64,000 bases of DNA from positions 2,681,001 to 2,745,000 of the forward strand of contig NZ_CP088247.1 in the NCBI RefSeq assembly GCF_021117295.1, given 5' to 3'. The DNA is from Methylorubrum sp. B1-46 (lineage in GTDB: Bacteria > Pseudomonadota > Alphaproteobacteria > Rhizobiales > Beijerinckiaceae). The position numbers were made by a program, and so were the translations under genes. Under the pieces are notes generated by a model, which saw only the letters and a program-made list of their open reading frames with translations, searched no databases and was not told the origin of the DNA. This document shows, in pieces, positions 55,005 to 63,082 of this stretch (its first letter is position 1; each line of letters begins with the position of its first letter).

Positions 55005-56408
55005 TCAGTTCTTCTCCGCTTCGCACAGCTGCGTCACGGCCCGCTCGTAGCCCTTCGCATCGAACTTCCTGAGCGAGTTCTCGCTCTGGTAGCGCACACT
55101 TCCGAAAATCTTGCGCGTCTGCCACGGGCGGTCGTGCAGCCCGAAGATCCAGGCGACGTTGGTGAAGGAGTTCGCGTCGCGGCCGTCGAGGAAGTAGCGG
55201 TTGTTGAGCCGCAACGTCCGGGCGAACGCCTCCTCCGGCGAGGGCGACCACTCGAGGATCTTCTTGCCCCAGTACATGCGTAGCTGGTTGTGCATGTAGC
55301 CGGTCTCGCGCATCTCGCGCATGGCGACATTCCAGTAATGGTCGTGGGTCTTCCCCTCCGCCAGCTCTGCCTCGGAATAGAGCGTCGGGCGCTCGTCGTC
55401 GGCGTGCTCGGCGAGCGTCTTGCGGGCCCAGTCGGGCACGGCGCGGGCGTAGTCGTCGTAGCCCTGCGTATGGAAGACGTGGTTCATCGCCAACTCGCGC
55501 CGGACGATCAGCTCTTCGAGATAGGCCGAGCGGTCGTCGCCGTCAGCGTCCTTCGCCGCGCGGATCGCCAGCGCGATCTCGACCGGCGAGATGTGCCCGA
55601 AATGCAGGTAGGGGCTCATATGCGAGGCCGCCCCGGCTTCCGGCTTGTTGCGGCCGGCGCCGTAGCCGGCGAAGGCCTCCTTCACGAAGCGCTTGAGGCG
55701 CTTGCCTGCCTCTGTGTGGCCGCCGCGGAAGCGCTTCACCGGGCCAACCGTGGTGTCGAGCGTCAGCTTCGCCAGCAGCCTGTCCGGGTTCGAGACGTCG
55801 AGCCCGTCCTTCCGCTTTAGCCGCTCGATCAGCCCTCCGGCGGGCTGCTCGATCGTGCGTCGCGCCAGCGGCTCCAGGAAGTCGTCCCAGAGCTTCTGAA
55901 GCTTCGGGCGCAGGGTGCGCGCGGCGTATTCGTGCTTGGTCGAGGCGGTCTCGACCGGCACCACCACGTCACCTTCGACCTGCACGATCCGGCACGTCGC
56001 CTTCTGTTCGATCTCGCCATACCAGCGCTTCTGAATCGCGAGGTAGCCGCGGTCGAGCACCAGCAGAGCCGCACCCTCGGAGAGATCGATGGCGACCTTG
56101 GCCGGCGTTCCCCGGCGCACGAGGAAGGCGATGCCGCGCTTGTCCAAGGCGGTCGCCGCGTCGGCCAAGCCCTGCAGCAGGAAGGCGTAGTGCCGTGCAT
56201 TGGCCTCGGGAAAGCCGTTGGCGCCGTCGAGCAGGCCGAAGCAGACCAGAAGCGGGAGTTTGAGGCGGTTGGCTTCCTCGATCGCCAGCTCCAGCGCCGG
56301 ATTGAACGGAACGCGCATGGCCTGCTGCATGAGGTACAGGACGTAGTCGGACCCATCCCGCGGCGGTCTGTCGTTCAGCACCCGGATGCGGGCCGGTTGA
56401 ATCGCCAT
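55005..56408 (-). CDS. phr: Class II CPD photolyase
   Basis: FAD-dependent light-driven repair of cyclobutane pyrimidine dimers. The 467-residue product shows the class II pattern: RVLNDRPPRDGSDYVLYLMQ at the start, MSPYLHFGHISPVEIALAI, YLEELIVRRELAMN, GYMHNQLRMYWGKKILEW and FTNVAWIFGLHDRPW near the C-terminus, with the Trp/Asn residues used in the class II electron-transfer and FAD site. Class I photolyases lack these. Next to mtgA in convergent orientation, 4 bases apart. Confidence 0.9.
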   Translation of the reverse strand: MAIQPARIRVLNDRPPRDGSDYVLYLMQQAMRVPFNPALELAIEEANRLKLPLLVCFGLLDGANGFPEANARHYAFLLQGLADAATALDKRGIAFLVRRGTPAKVAIDLSEGAALLVLDRGYLAIQKRWYGEIEQKATCRIVQVEGDVVVPVETASTKHEYAARTLRPKLQKLWDDFLEPLARRTIEQPAGGLIERLKRKDGLDVSNPDRLLAKLTLDTTVGPVKRFRGGHTEAGKRLKRFVKEAFAGYGAGRNKPEAGAASHMSPYLHFGHISPVEIALAIRAAKDADGDDRSAYLEELIVRRELAMNHVFHTQGYDDYARAVPDWARKTLAEHADDERPTLYSEAELAEGKTHDHYWNVAMREMRETGYMHNQLRMYWGKKILEWSPSPEEAFARTLRLNNRYFLDGRDANSFTNVAWIFGLHDRPWQTRKIFGSVRYQSENSLRKFDAKGYERAVTQLCEAEKN

Positions 56409-56771
56409 CGCTCGAAACTGCTCCCGTCCCAGCCGCTCGCGCCGTCGATCAGCGCCATCGATCTCGGTCGTGTGATTCGGCTTTCACCTGGCGGCGCGCG
56501 TCGGCGCAGGAAATGCGCCAGGCCGGCAAACGTTGCATCGGCGGGGCTAGGATTCCGGCGGCCTTCAGGATCAAGCTCGGCGGCCGATCAGGATTCGCCA
56601 AATGGATCAAGGATGTGGCCCGCGATGAAAGCAATGAGCGCGCATCCATCTATTGCGGCATCGGCCGCAACCATTGCATTCGCCCCCTGGGCCGCATGCG
56701 GCATTTGAGTGACAGACGGCTGCTGACGTGTGCCTGCACACGCGCAAATGCCAACATTGCCGACGAAGCGG

Positions 56772-56801
56772 CTTGAAAAAATCCAAGCAAAGATCAATTT
56801 G
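56772..56801 (+). promoter_or_regulatory. Heat-shock (RpoH)-type promoter of the candidate sRNA
   Basis: CTTGAAA (56772-56778) and CAATTTG (56795-56801), separated by 16 bases, lie 6 bases before the predicted RNA 5' end. CTTGAAA is the -35 of RpoH-type promoters; the -10 is less typical. Confidence 0.45.
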
Positions 56802-56807
56802 TGCATT

Positions 56808-56898
56808 GCGGGAACGCGGACGGCGTCCGCCTCCCGCTGCCCTCCTTGGGCGTTTCCTCCCTAGACTTCGGGCCGCTCTTCACGGGCGGCTTTTTTTT
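56808..56898 (+). ncRNA. Candidate small regulatory RNA with pyrimidine-rich single strands
   Basis: About 90 nt made of three hairpins: a long one at 56808-56837 (GCGGG...CCCGC with inner GCGGAC/GTCCGC), a small GCCC-TCCTT-GGGC hairpin (56839-56851), an unpaired TTTCCTCCCTAGACTTCG linker, and a Rho-independent terminator with eight Ts. TCCT and CCTCCC lie in loops or single strands, as in alphaproteobacterial anti-Shine-Dalgarno sRNAs (the CCUCCUCCC-motif group). No open frame fits. A specific family was not recognised. Confidence 0.6.
56872..56898 (+). terminator. Rho-independent terminator of the candidate sRNA
   Basis: GCCGCTC (56872-56878) pairs with GGGCGGC (56884-56890, one G-U pair) around TTCAC, followed by eight Ts. 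It is the strongest terminator in the window and no protein gene on the plus strand ends before it. Confidence 0.8.
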
Positions 56899-56918
56899 GT
56901 CCGAAGTCCGGGATCGCG

Positions 56919-58040
56919 TCATCCGCGGGCGCGGGCGCGGATCATGAAGTTGTCGTAGGTGTACTCGGCCACCTGGAACCAGAGGTATTCCTCGTTCCGG
57001 AAGGTCTTCATCGCATCGTAGATCCGCTTGAAGTCGGGGTTCTTGGCCGAGAGATCGGCATAGACCTCGTTCGACGCTTTGAGCGCCGCCTCCATCACAT
57101 CCTGCGGGAAGGGGCGAAGCTGCGCGCCGCCGGAGACGAGTCGGCGCAGTGCCTGGGGGTTGCGCGCGTCGTAGCGCGCCTGAACCTCGGCATTCACCTG
57201 CGCCGCCGCCCCCTGCAGGATGGCGCGATAGGTCTTCGGCAGACCCTTCCAGGCCTCGGCGTTGATCCAAAAATGCAGGAGGGCGCCGCCCTCCCAGAAG
57301 CCGGGATAATGGTAGATCGGCGCGACCTTCTGGAGCCCGAGCTTCTCGTCGTCGTGCGGGCCGATCCACTCGGCCGCATCGAGCGCCTTGCTCTCCAAAG
57401 CCGCGAAGATCTCCGGTCCCGGTGTCGCCTGCACCGCGGCGCCGAGCTTGGCCAGCACCGTGGCGCCGAGCCCGCCGATGCGCAGCTTGAGGCCCTGGAG
57501 ATCGCCGACCGTCTTGATTTCCTTACGGAACCAGCCGCCCATCTGCGCCCCGGTATTGCCGCCGGGCAGCGCCATCAATCCGTTCTTCGAGAAGATCTCC
57601 GCGAACAGCTCCGCCGCACCGCCCTGGAGCCACCACGCGTTCTGGCCGCGGGCGTTGAGCCCGAACGGCATCGCCGTCGCCAGCGCGAAGGCGGCATTCT
57701 TGCCCATGCCGAAACTGGCCGGCGCGTGCCCCATCTCGGCCTTGCCGCTCCCGACCGCGTCGAGCAATCCGTCGGCGTGGATTGTTTCACCGGTGGCCGA
57801 GACTTGGATCTGGAAGCGCCCGTCGGTCGCCTCCGCCACGGCCTTCGCCAGGCTCTCGGAGGCGCCGAACAGGATGTCGAGGCTGCGCGCGTAGGCCGAG
57901 GTCAGGCGCCAGCGCAGCTCGGGCGCGGACGACTGGGCCTGGGCCGGGCTCGCCAACGTGCCGGCGGCGCCCAATCCGGCGCCGAGGCCGGCCGTCAGCA
58001 GGGCGCGGCGCTGCAGGGTCTTCGGCACGAATTGTGACAT
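56919..58040 (-). CDS. TRAP transporter substrate-binding protein (DctP family)
   Basis: Periplasmic solute receptor of a tripartite ATP-independent transporter. It has 373 residues with a twin-arginine-like signal (LQRRALLTAGLGAGLG). The mature domain includes DGRFQIQVSATGETIHADGL, EMGHAPASFGMGKN, the DctP ligand-arginine region GLKLRIGGLGATVLAKLGAA and EWIGPHDDEKLG. It resembles TRAP receptors for 2-oxo or other monocarboxylates with a conserved WFRKEI. The membrane genes dctQ and dctM are not adjacent, so it would have to use a transporter encoded elsewhere. Confidence 0.88.
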   Translation of the reverse strand: MSQFVPKTLQRRALLTAGLGAGLGAAGTLASPAQAQSSAPELRWRLTSAYARSLDILFGASESLAKAVAEATDGRFQIQVSATGETIHADGLLDAVGSGKAEMGHAPASFGMGKNAAFALATAMPFGLNARGQNAWWLQGGAAELFAEIFSKNGLMALPGGNTGAQMGGWFRKEIKTVGDLQGLKLRIGGLGATVLAKLGAAVQATPGPEIFAALESKALDAAEWIGPHDDEKLGLQKVAPIYHYPGFWEGGALLHFWINAEAWKGLPKTYRAILQGAAAQVNAEVQARYDARNPQALRRLVSGGAQLRPFPQDVMEAALKASNEVYADLSAKNPDFKRIYDAMKTFRNEEYLWFQVAEYTYDNFMIRARARG

Positions 58041-58159
58041 GAATCTCCCGGATCGTCCCGATACGCTGGCCGACCGTTGCCATACACGTGAAGGCCGCCT
58101 TCGGGAAACCGGGGCGACGCCCGTCGCCTCCGGCGCTCCGGCGTGATAGCAGGCTCGGC

Positions 58160-58735
58160 GTGTACACCGAGAAGCTCAGCCTCCACACCGTCTGCGGCCT
58201 GGACGAACTCGTCGAGCATCAGGCTCGCAGCGTCAGCCACGTCCTGTCGATCCTCGACCCCGACCGGGCGGATCCGGAGGCGTTCGGCACCTACGGCGCC
58301 CATCGGCGCACCATCCTGCGCTTTCACGATGCCATCGAGCCGGCGCCGGGCGTCGTCCTGCCGGAGCGCACGGACATCGAGAAGATCCTGATCTTCGGCC
58401 GCGAGGCCATCGCCGATGGCGGCGAGATCCACATTCTCGTCCACTGCCATGTCGGCATCTCGCGCTCGACCGCGGCGCTGGCGACCCTGTTCGCCGAGGC
58501 CGAGCCCAATACATCGGCCGAAGACCTGATCGCCCGCCTTCACGCCCAGCGCAAGAAGGCGTGGCCGAACGCGCGCATGATCGCGTTCGCCGACGAGATG
58601 CTCGGGCGCCAGGGCAGCCTCAGCGAGGCGGTGCGCCGCCTGCACGCGCTGCAACTGCGCAAGCGTCCGCATCTCGATCAAGTGATGCGCGACCTCGGCC
58701 GCGGCGCGGAAGTGGATGCGGCTCTGCGCGACTGA
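58160..58735 (+). CDS. Protein tyrosine/dual-specificity phosphatase-like protein
   Basis: Predicted cysteine-based phosphatase. The GTG at 58160 gives 191 residues; the frame is open upstream but begins in unrelated sequence. The P-loop HCHVGISRS (His95, Cys96, Arg102) matches HCx5RS, and Asp57 in RFHDAIEP is a candidate general acid. Whether it acts on proteins, phosphoinositides or nucleotides cannot be told. It is divergent from the DctP gene. Confidence 0.8.
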   Translation: MYTEKLSLHTVCGLDELVEHQARSVSHVLSILDPDRADPEAFGTYGAHRRTILRFHDAIEPAPGVVLPERTDIEKILIFGREAIADGGEIHILVHCHVGISRSTAALATLFAEAEPNTSAEDLIARLHAQRKKAWPNARMIAFADEMLGRQGSLSEAVRRLHALQLRKRPHLDQVMRDLGRGAEVDAALRD

Positions 58736-58763
58736 CCCTCGGATCAGTTCGGCGGATCATGCC

Positions 58764-58801
58764 AAATCCGATTGATTCCTTCGGGATGGCGGATTTGGCC
58801 A
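58764..58801. repeat. Palindrome CCAAATCCG...CGGATTTGG
   Basis: Arms GCCAAATCCG and CGGATTTGGC with an inner ATTCC/GGGAT stem form an imperfect hairpin between the phosphatase stop and the livK-type gene. It may be a terminator or a copy of a dispersed element. Confidence 0.5.
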
Positions 58802-58825
58802 TCGCTCAAGCGCCGCGCGGACTCG

Positions 58826-58866
58826 CTGATACGCTCCCCGCTCCGATCGAGCGGAGTCCGTATCAG
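58826..58866. repeat. Palindrome overlapping a stop codon
   Basis: CTGATACG (58826-58833) and CGTATCAG (58859-58866) with an inner CTCCG/CGGAG stem. The right end includes the stop codon of the LivK-type gene (read as the complement of 58863-58865), so the transcript would end in this hairpin. Confidence 0.55.
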
Positions 58867-59987
58867 TTCGACTTGGCCGGCGTGAAGTTGCCGTCGCGCC
58901 AGACGTAGAGCACGTAGCCCTGGGCGGTGATATCGCCCTTGGCATCGAAGCCGACGGGGCCGAGCACGAGGTCGAAGCGCTCGTGGCGCAGGGCCTTGGC
59001 GATCGCGGCCGGATCGGTGCTGTGGGCGAAGTTGCCGGCCTCCACCAGCGCCTGCATGGCGGCGTAGCCGTAGATCATCGAGCCGTCCGCCTCGATCCCG
59101 CTCGTCTTGAAGGCGGCCACCACCCCCTGCGCCTCGGGCTTGCGGCTCGGATCGAGATAGAAGGTCATCAGCACGCCGTTGCTGGCGGGGCCGGCGACTT
59201 TGGCGAAGTCCGACGTGGCGATGGCCGAGGTGCCGAACCATTGCGGGCGAAAGCCGCGCTCGGCCGAGATGCGGACCAGCCGGCCCATCTCCTGGGCGTC
59301 GCCGCCGTAATAAACCACGTCGATCCCCGCGCCCTTGAGCCGGTCGGCGAGGGCGGCGGCATCGGCGTCGCTCGGCTGGAAGGCCGTGGACATCGCCTCG
59401 TTCACGCCGATGCGGTTGAGATTGTCCTTCGTCGCGGCGGCCAGAGCGCGCGAGGCCGGCGACAGGTCGCTGAGGATCGCGATCTTTCGGTCGCGGAAGC
59501 GCTCGGCGAGGATCGCAGCGGAGAGCTTGGCCTGATCGTCGTCGCGGCCGCTGACCCGGAAGATCGTCGGCAGTCCGCGATCGGTCAGTTTGGCGGCGAC
59601 CGAGGCCGCGGTGATCATCACGATCCCGTGGGCGGCGTAGACTTCCGAGGCCGCGAGCGATGCGTTCGAGCAGACGTGGCCGACCACGAGCCGGACCCCG
59701 GCATTCACGTAATGGTTGGCGACAGCGACCGCCTGATTCGAGTCGCAGGAATCGTCTTGAACGTCGAGGACGATGGGCTCTCCGTTGATCCCGCCCTTGG
59801 CATTGGCATCGCGTGCGGCGGCCTCGACGCCGCGCAGAACCTGTTCGCCGACGGCGACGTAGGGCCCGGTGCGCGGCACTGCGACGCCGACCTTGACGTC
59901 GGCCGCAGCCGGCGCCGCCGAGACGAGGAGGCCGGCCAGCAGGCCGAGGCAGGCCGAAGCGAGGGCGAGGGGGCGTCGGACCGTCAT
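58863..59987 (-). CDS. Branched-chain amino acid-type ABC transporter substrate-binding protein
   Basis: Periplasmic binding protein of the LivJ/LivK (Peripla_BP_6) family. From ATG 59987 it has 374 residues with a signal peptide ending SAAPAAA. Family segments: VKVGVAVPRTGPYVAVGEQV, GGINGEPIVLDVQDDSCDSN, VVGHVCSNASLAASEVYAAH, GLPTIFRVSGRDDDQAKLSA and IYGYAAMQALVEAGNFAHS. A frame extends upstream but lacks a signal-peptide start. Permease genes are not adjacent. Confidence 0.9.
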   Translation of the reverse strand: MTVRRPLALASACLGLLAGLLVSAAPAAADVKVGVAVPRTGPYVAVGEQVLRGVEAAARDANAKGGINGEPIVLDVQDDSCDSNQAVAVANHYVNAGVRLVVGHVCSNASLAASEVYAAHGIVMITAASVAAKLTDRGLPTIFRVSGRDDDQAKLSAAILAERFRDRKIAILSDLSPASRALAAATKDNLNRIGVNEAMSTAFQPSDADAAALADRLKGAGIDVVYYGGDAQEMGRLVRISAERGFRPQWFGTSAIATSDFAKVAGPASNGVLMTFYLDPSRKPEAQGVVAAFKTSGIEADGSMIYGYAAMQALVEAGNFAHSTDPAAIAKALRHERFDLVLGPVGFDAKGDITAQGYVLYVWRDGNFTPAKSN

Positions 59988-60236
59988 GGCGCCTCTTTCC
60001 CAGCCCGCTGCCCCGTTGCCAAGGTCTGCCGGTCCGGACCGTTGTCGTCTGTCAGGACCATCGTCCTGTGACGGTTCCCCGTTCGGGACCGGCACGGCCG
60101 CGCATCCGACATCGTATGCGATGCATGGAATGACGCGGGCTGGACCTTTGGCAAGTCGGGATCTCGATGAAACAGGGCGGACTTTCGAAGGGGAGGGCGG
60201 GGTATGCCTGCACCCGCGCCCGCCGGGATAGGATTT

Positions 60237-61409
60237 CTATCGGGTGACGGTGTAGAGCGAGGCACCGGCGGCGACCGGCGCCGTCACGGTCGAGAACACG
60301 CTCAGCACCTTGCCCAGCTCCGCGAACGGCGCGCTCGACACGTAGACGAGGTCGCGGTTGCGCATGCGGAAGCTCTGGGTCAGGAACAGGCCTTGCGGAT
60401 CGCGCAGGTTGACCCGGTACACCACCGGCACCTGCGGCGAGGCCAGAAGCGGCGAGTTCGGCCGCAGGCGCCGCACCACCGCCGCCGGCTCGTAGCGGAA
60501 GATGAACACGCCTGCCGGATCGGCCTGGGTCTCGCGCAGGCCGGAGGCGCGGGCCAGCGCCTGCGACAGCGTCAGACCGTCGGCGGAGAACGGCACCTCG
60601 GTGGTGGCGCCGAGCGCGCCCACCGACAGGAAGGTCTGCGGATCGCGCACCAGCGTCAGCGTATCGTCGGGGCGCACGAAGATGTTCTCGCGCGGGTTGG
60701 CCACGACCGTGCTCATCGGCACGGTGACGGTGCGGTTGCCGCGCGACAGGCGCACGAAGGTCTCGGCCACGGGCGTGCGCACGCCGCCGGCCTGGGCGAT
60801 GACGTCGAGCAGCCGGTCGCCGCGGCCCGAGAGCGGCACGCGCTTGCCGGTGGCCGCCTCGCCGGTGACGGTGACCGATTGCGAGACCGGCTTGGTGACG
60901 GAGACGAGCACCTGCGGCTGGATCGCCTTGCCGGCGAGTTCGGTCTCGATCAGCGCCTGGACGTCCTGGGTGCGGCGTCCGACGACCTTGATGCGGCCGG
61001 CGTAAGGAACGGTGATGCCGCCGTCCGGCCCGACCACCTGCTCAGGGATCATGGCGGACTTGGAACCGGCGGAGAAGCGGTCGGCGACCAGCGGCCCGGA
61101 GAACAGGCCGCCGGAGCCGGCTTCCCAGACCTGGACCGCCACGGAGTCGCCGACCCCGATCACGGGCTCGAGAGCAGGCCGGTTGTCGCCGAAGGTGACG
61201 AGGAGGCTATCGAGGGGGCGGGTGCGGAGGGACTCGACGAGGGCGGGGGTGACGTCGATGATCTCGTAGCGAGCGAACAGGCCCTCGGCGGTGGCGACGT
61301 CGGCGCCGCTCTCGATGGCCGAGGTGGTCGGCCCCGCCGCCGGCAGGATCGAACACCCGGATGCGGCGAGGGAGGCCGCGAGGATCGTCAGGGACGCAGC
61401 GTACTTCAT
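60237..61409 (-). CDS. Outer-membrane polysaccharide export lipoprotein (KpsD/Wza type)
   Basis: Export channel component for capsule or exopolysaccharide. From ATG 61409 it has 390 residues with a lipoprotein signal (ILAASLAASGC). The N-terminal Poly_export domain (VIGVGDSVAVQVWEAGSGG, VGPDGGITVPYAGRIKVVGR) is followed by SLBB-like repeats (VTVTGEAATGKRVPLSGRGD and the later VSVGALGATTEVPFSADGLT). Probably the outer-membrane partner of the capsule genes upstream (62-64 kb). Confidence 0.9.
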   Translation of the reverse strand: MKYAASLTILAASLAASGCSILPAAGPTTSAIESGADVATAEGLFARYEIIDVTPALVESLRTRPLDSLLVTFGDNRPALEPVIGVGDSVAVQVWEAGSGGLFSGPLVADRFSAGSKSAMIPEQVVGPDGGITVPYAGRIKVVGRRTQDVQALIETELAGKAIQPQVLVSVTKPVSQSVTVTGEAATGKRVPLSGRGDRLLDVIAQAGGVRTPVAETFVRLSRGNRTVTVPMSTVVANPRENIFVRPDDTLTLVRDPQTFLSVGALGATTEVPFSADGLTLSQALARASGLRETQADPAGVFIFRYEPAAVVRRLRPNSPLLASPQVPVVYRVNLRDPQGLFLTQSFRMRNRDLVYVSSAPFAELGKVLSVFSTVTAPVAAGASLYTVTR

Positions 61410-61591
61410 GGACGATTCCATTCGGGTCCGGGCGGACCGTGCCGTCACGTCCGTCCCCTTTCCGATAGCCGCGCAGTTACTGCGATCCATTGAACACGGG
61501 CCCCGGCCTGACTCTTGAATGACGCGCAGGATGCGCCGATGGCCGGCGAGCGCTCACGCAGCAATGCGTCACCACCGTGGCACGGCCACGC

Positions 61592-63076
61592 TTATCCCCT
61601 CAATCCCGCCTGTTTCGGGACGATGGCGTCTCGCAGGACACAGCCGAGTTGAGCCGCGGTCAGCTCGACCCGAATCGGCGCTGGGCCGTCGCCGCGGCCG
61701 AACCGGAACAGGGCGTAGTCCGTCGCGAGGGGGCCGGAGGGCGAAGGGCGGCAATCCGGCAGGGAGGGGGCGTGGTCGCCGAACACGCAGAGCGTCGCCC
61801 TGCGGCCGGCGAGCCCGTCAATCAGCCGCTCGACCGCCTGGCCGGTATGGGCGACATGATGGAGGTACTGCGCCAGCGGCTCATCGATCCCGGTGAGCCG
61901 GCCCGGCTTCCAGGGGCCGTGATTCTCCATGGTGACGGAGAAGACGAAGCTGCGTTCTCCGGGGGCAGGCGCGCCGCCCGGCGCCACTTCCGCCAGGATC
62001 CGCTCGGCGACCGCGACGTCGCCGATATAGGGACCGATGCGAGGGGCATCGGCGAAATCCTCCTCCATGACGAGGCGATCGAAGCCGAGCGTGCGAAACA
62101 CCTGCGCACGGTCGAAGAAATCCCGGTGGAAGGGATGCACGAACACCGTCGCGAACCCGGCGGCGCGGGCAAGCCGGGCCAGGCTCGTCGGCTCCTCGCC
62201 CTTGCGGGCAAGGTAGGGGTCGTAGCGACCGAAGCCGAGATCGTCGGGATCGAGGCCGGTGAGCACGGCGTGCTCGGAGCGCATGGTGTAGGCGCCGTGC
62301 GCGGGTACCGCGAGGCGACCATACTGCGTCGCCTGCGCCCGGATTCGCGCCATCACCGGAAGATCCGGTCCTCCGAGGCGGGTCGGGTCGAGGAAGGATT
62401 CGAGCTGGACGACGACGACGACCTCATCGTCGGGCTCGCCGCCGTTGCCCGCCATGAGGCGGACATCCGTCTCGCCCAGACGACGCAGCCCGTAGCCCAT
62501 CATCGTGGCGACGAGCCCGTAGCGGGCGACGTCGCGGGCGAGGTTGGGCCGCGGGAAGAGCCGGCGCAAAGCCGCCTGGCCGGCCGCGCTTAGGCCGAAG
62601 AGCGCGAGTGCCGCCAGCCCGGCCGGCAGGCCGAGGATCGCCAGTGCGGACGCGCCCGCTCCCTCCGGCAGGGCCGCCGGCTCCAGCAGGTACCACGCGA
62701 TGACAGCGGCAAGACCAAGCAGCAGGGGCCCGGCGATCCGGAGATCGGTGAGCGGCAGGGTGTAGTAGAGCTGCGGATGACGCGGCACCTGGGCGAGCAG
62801 GGCGAGGTCGCTGAACACGACGGGCTCGCCGATCACCCGTCGCTTCAGCCGATCCACCACCGCGAGGATGGCCAGCGTCAGAAGGCAGGACGAGGCGGCG
62901 AGCCAGGGGCGCCACGAGAACTGGAACCAGAACAGCGTGATCAGGGCATAGCCGAGGAACCGGACCGCCAGATCGGCCGGGCGGAGGCTCGGGCGTTGCG
63001 GCGAGGCCGTCGCCTCGATGGCGAAGGCGCCGACGATCGCGACCGCCAGCGGCACGAGAAGGGTCGCGAGGCTCAT
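61592..63076 (-). CDS. LTA-synthase/sulfatase-like membrane phosphotransferase
   Basis: An inner-membrane protein of 494 residues with about four to five N-terminal helices (LATLLVPLAVAIVGAFAIEA, AGPLLLGLAAVIAWYLLEPA and others) and a periplasmic alkaline-phosphatase-fold domain. In that domain VVVVQLESFLDPTRLG has an acidic metal site, PAHGAYTMRSEHAVLTGLDP carries a Thr that would be the nucleophile, and VFSVTMENHGPW and VFGDHAPSLPDC complete the metal ligands. Relatives (LtaS, OpgB) transfer phosphoglycerol; in this capsule locus it may decorate a surface polysaccharide. It is 6 bases from kpsC. Confidence 0.82.
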   Translation of the reverse strand: MSLATLLVPLAVAIVGAFAIEATASPQRPSLRPADLAVRFLGYALITLFWFQFSWRPWLAASSCLLTLAILAVVDRLKRRVIGEPVVFSDLALLAQVPRHPQLYYTLPLTDLRIAGPLLLGLAAVIAWYLLEPAALPEGAGASALAILGLPAGLAALALFGLSAAGQAALRRLFPRPNLARDVARYGLVATMMGYGLRRLGETDVRLMAGNGGEPDDEVVVVVQLESFLDPTRLGGPDLPVMARIRAQATQYGRLAVPAHGAYTMRSEHAVLTGLDPDDLGFGRYDPYLARKGEEPTSLARLARAAGFATVFVHPFHRDFFDRAQVFRTLGFDRLVMEEDFADAPRIGPYIGDVAVAERILAEVAPGGAPAPGERSFVFSVTMENHGPWKPGRLTGIDEPLAQYLHHVAHTGQAVERLIDGLAGRRATLCVFGDHAPSLPDCRPSPSGPLATDYALFRFGRGDGPAPIRVELTAAQLGCVLRDAIVPKQAGLRG

Positions 63077-63082
63077 GCCGTC

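Larger units (their letters stand above)
56409..56918. other. Intergenic region carrying a candidate small RNA
   Basis: About 510 bases between the photolyase start and the DctP stop. The left 350 bases show only weak open frames on both strands, including one minus-strand frame of 72 codons that I do not trust. The right part holds a promoter-sRNA-terminator unit (56772-56898). Confidence 0.6.

Noticed and set aside
56588..56806. A 72-codon minus-strand frame beginning MHKLIFAWIFSS in the sRNA gap.
   Set aside because: Its start overlaps the predicted sRNA promoter, there is no clear ribosome-binding site, and an alternative plus-strand frame is equally open. Not enough to call a gene.
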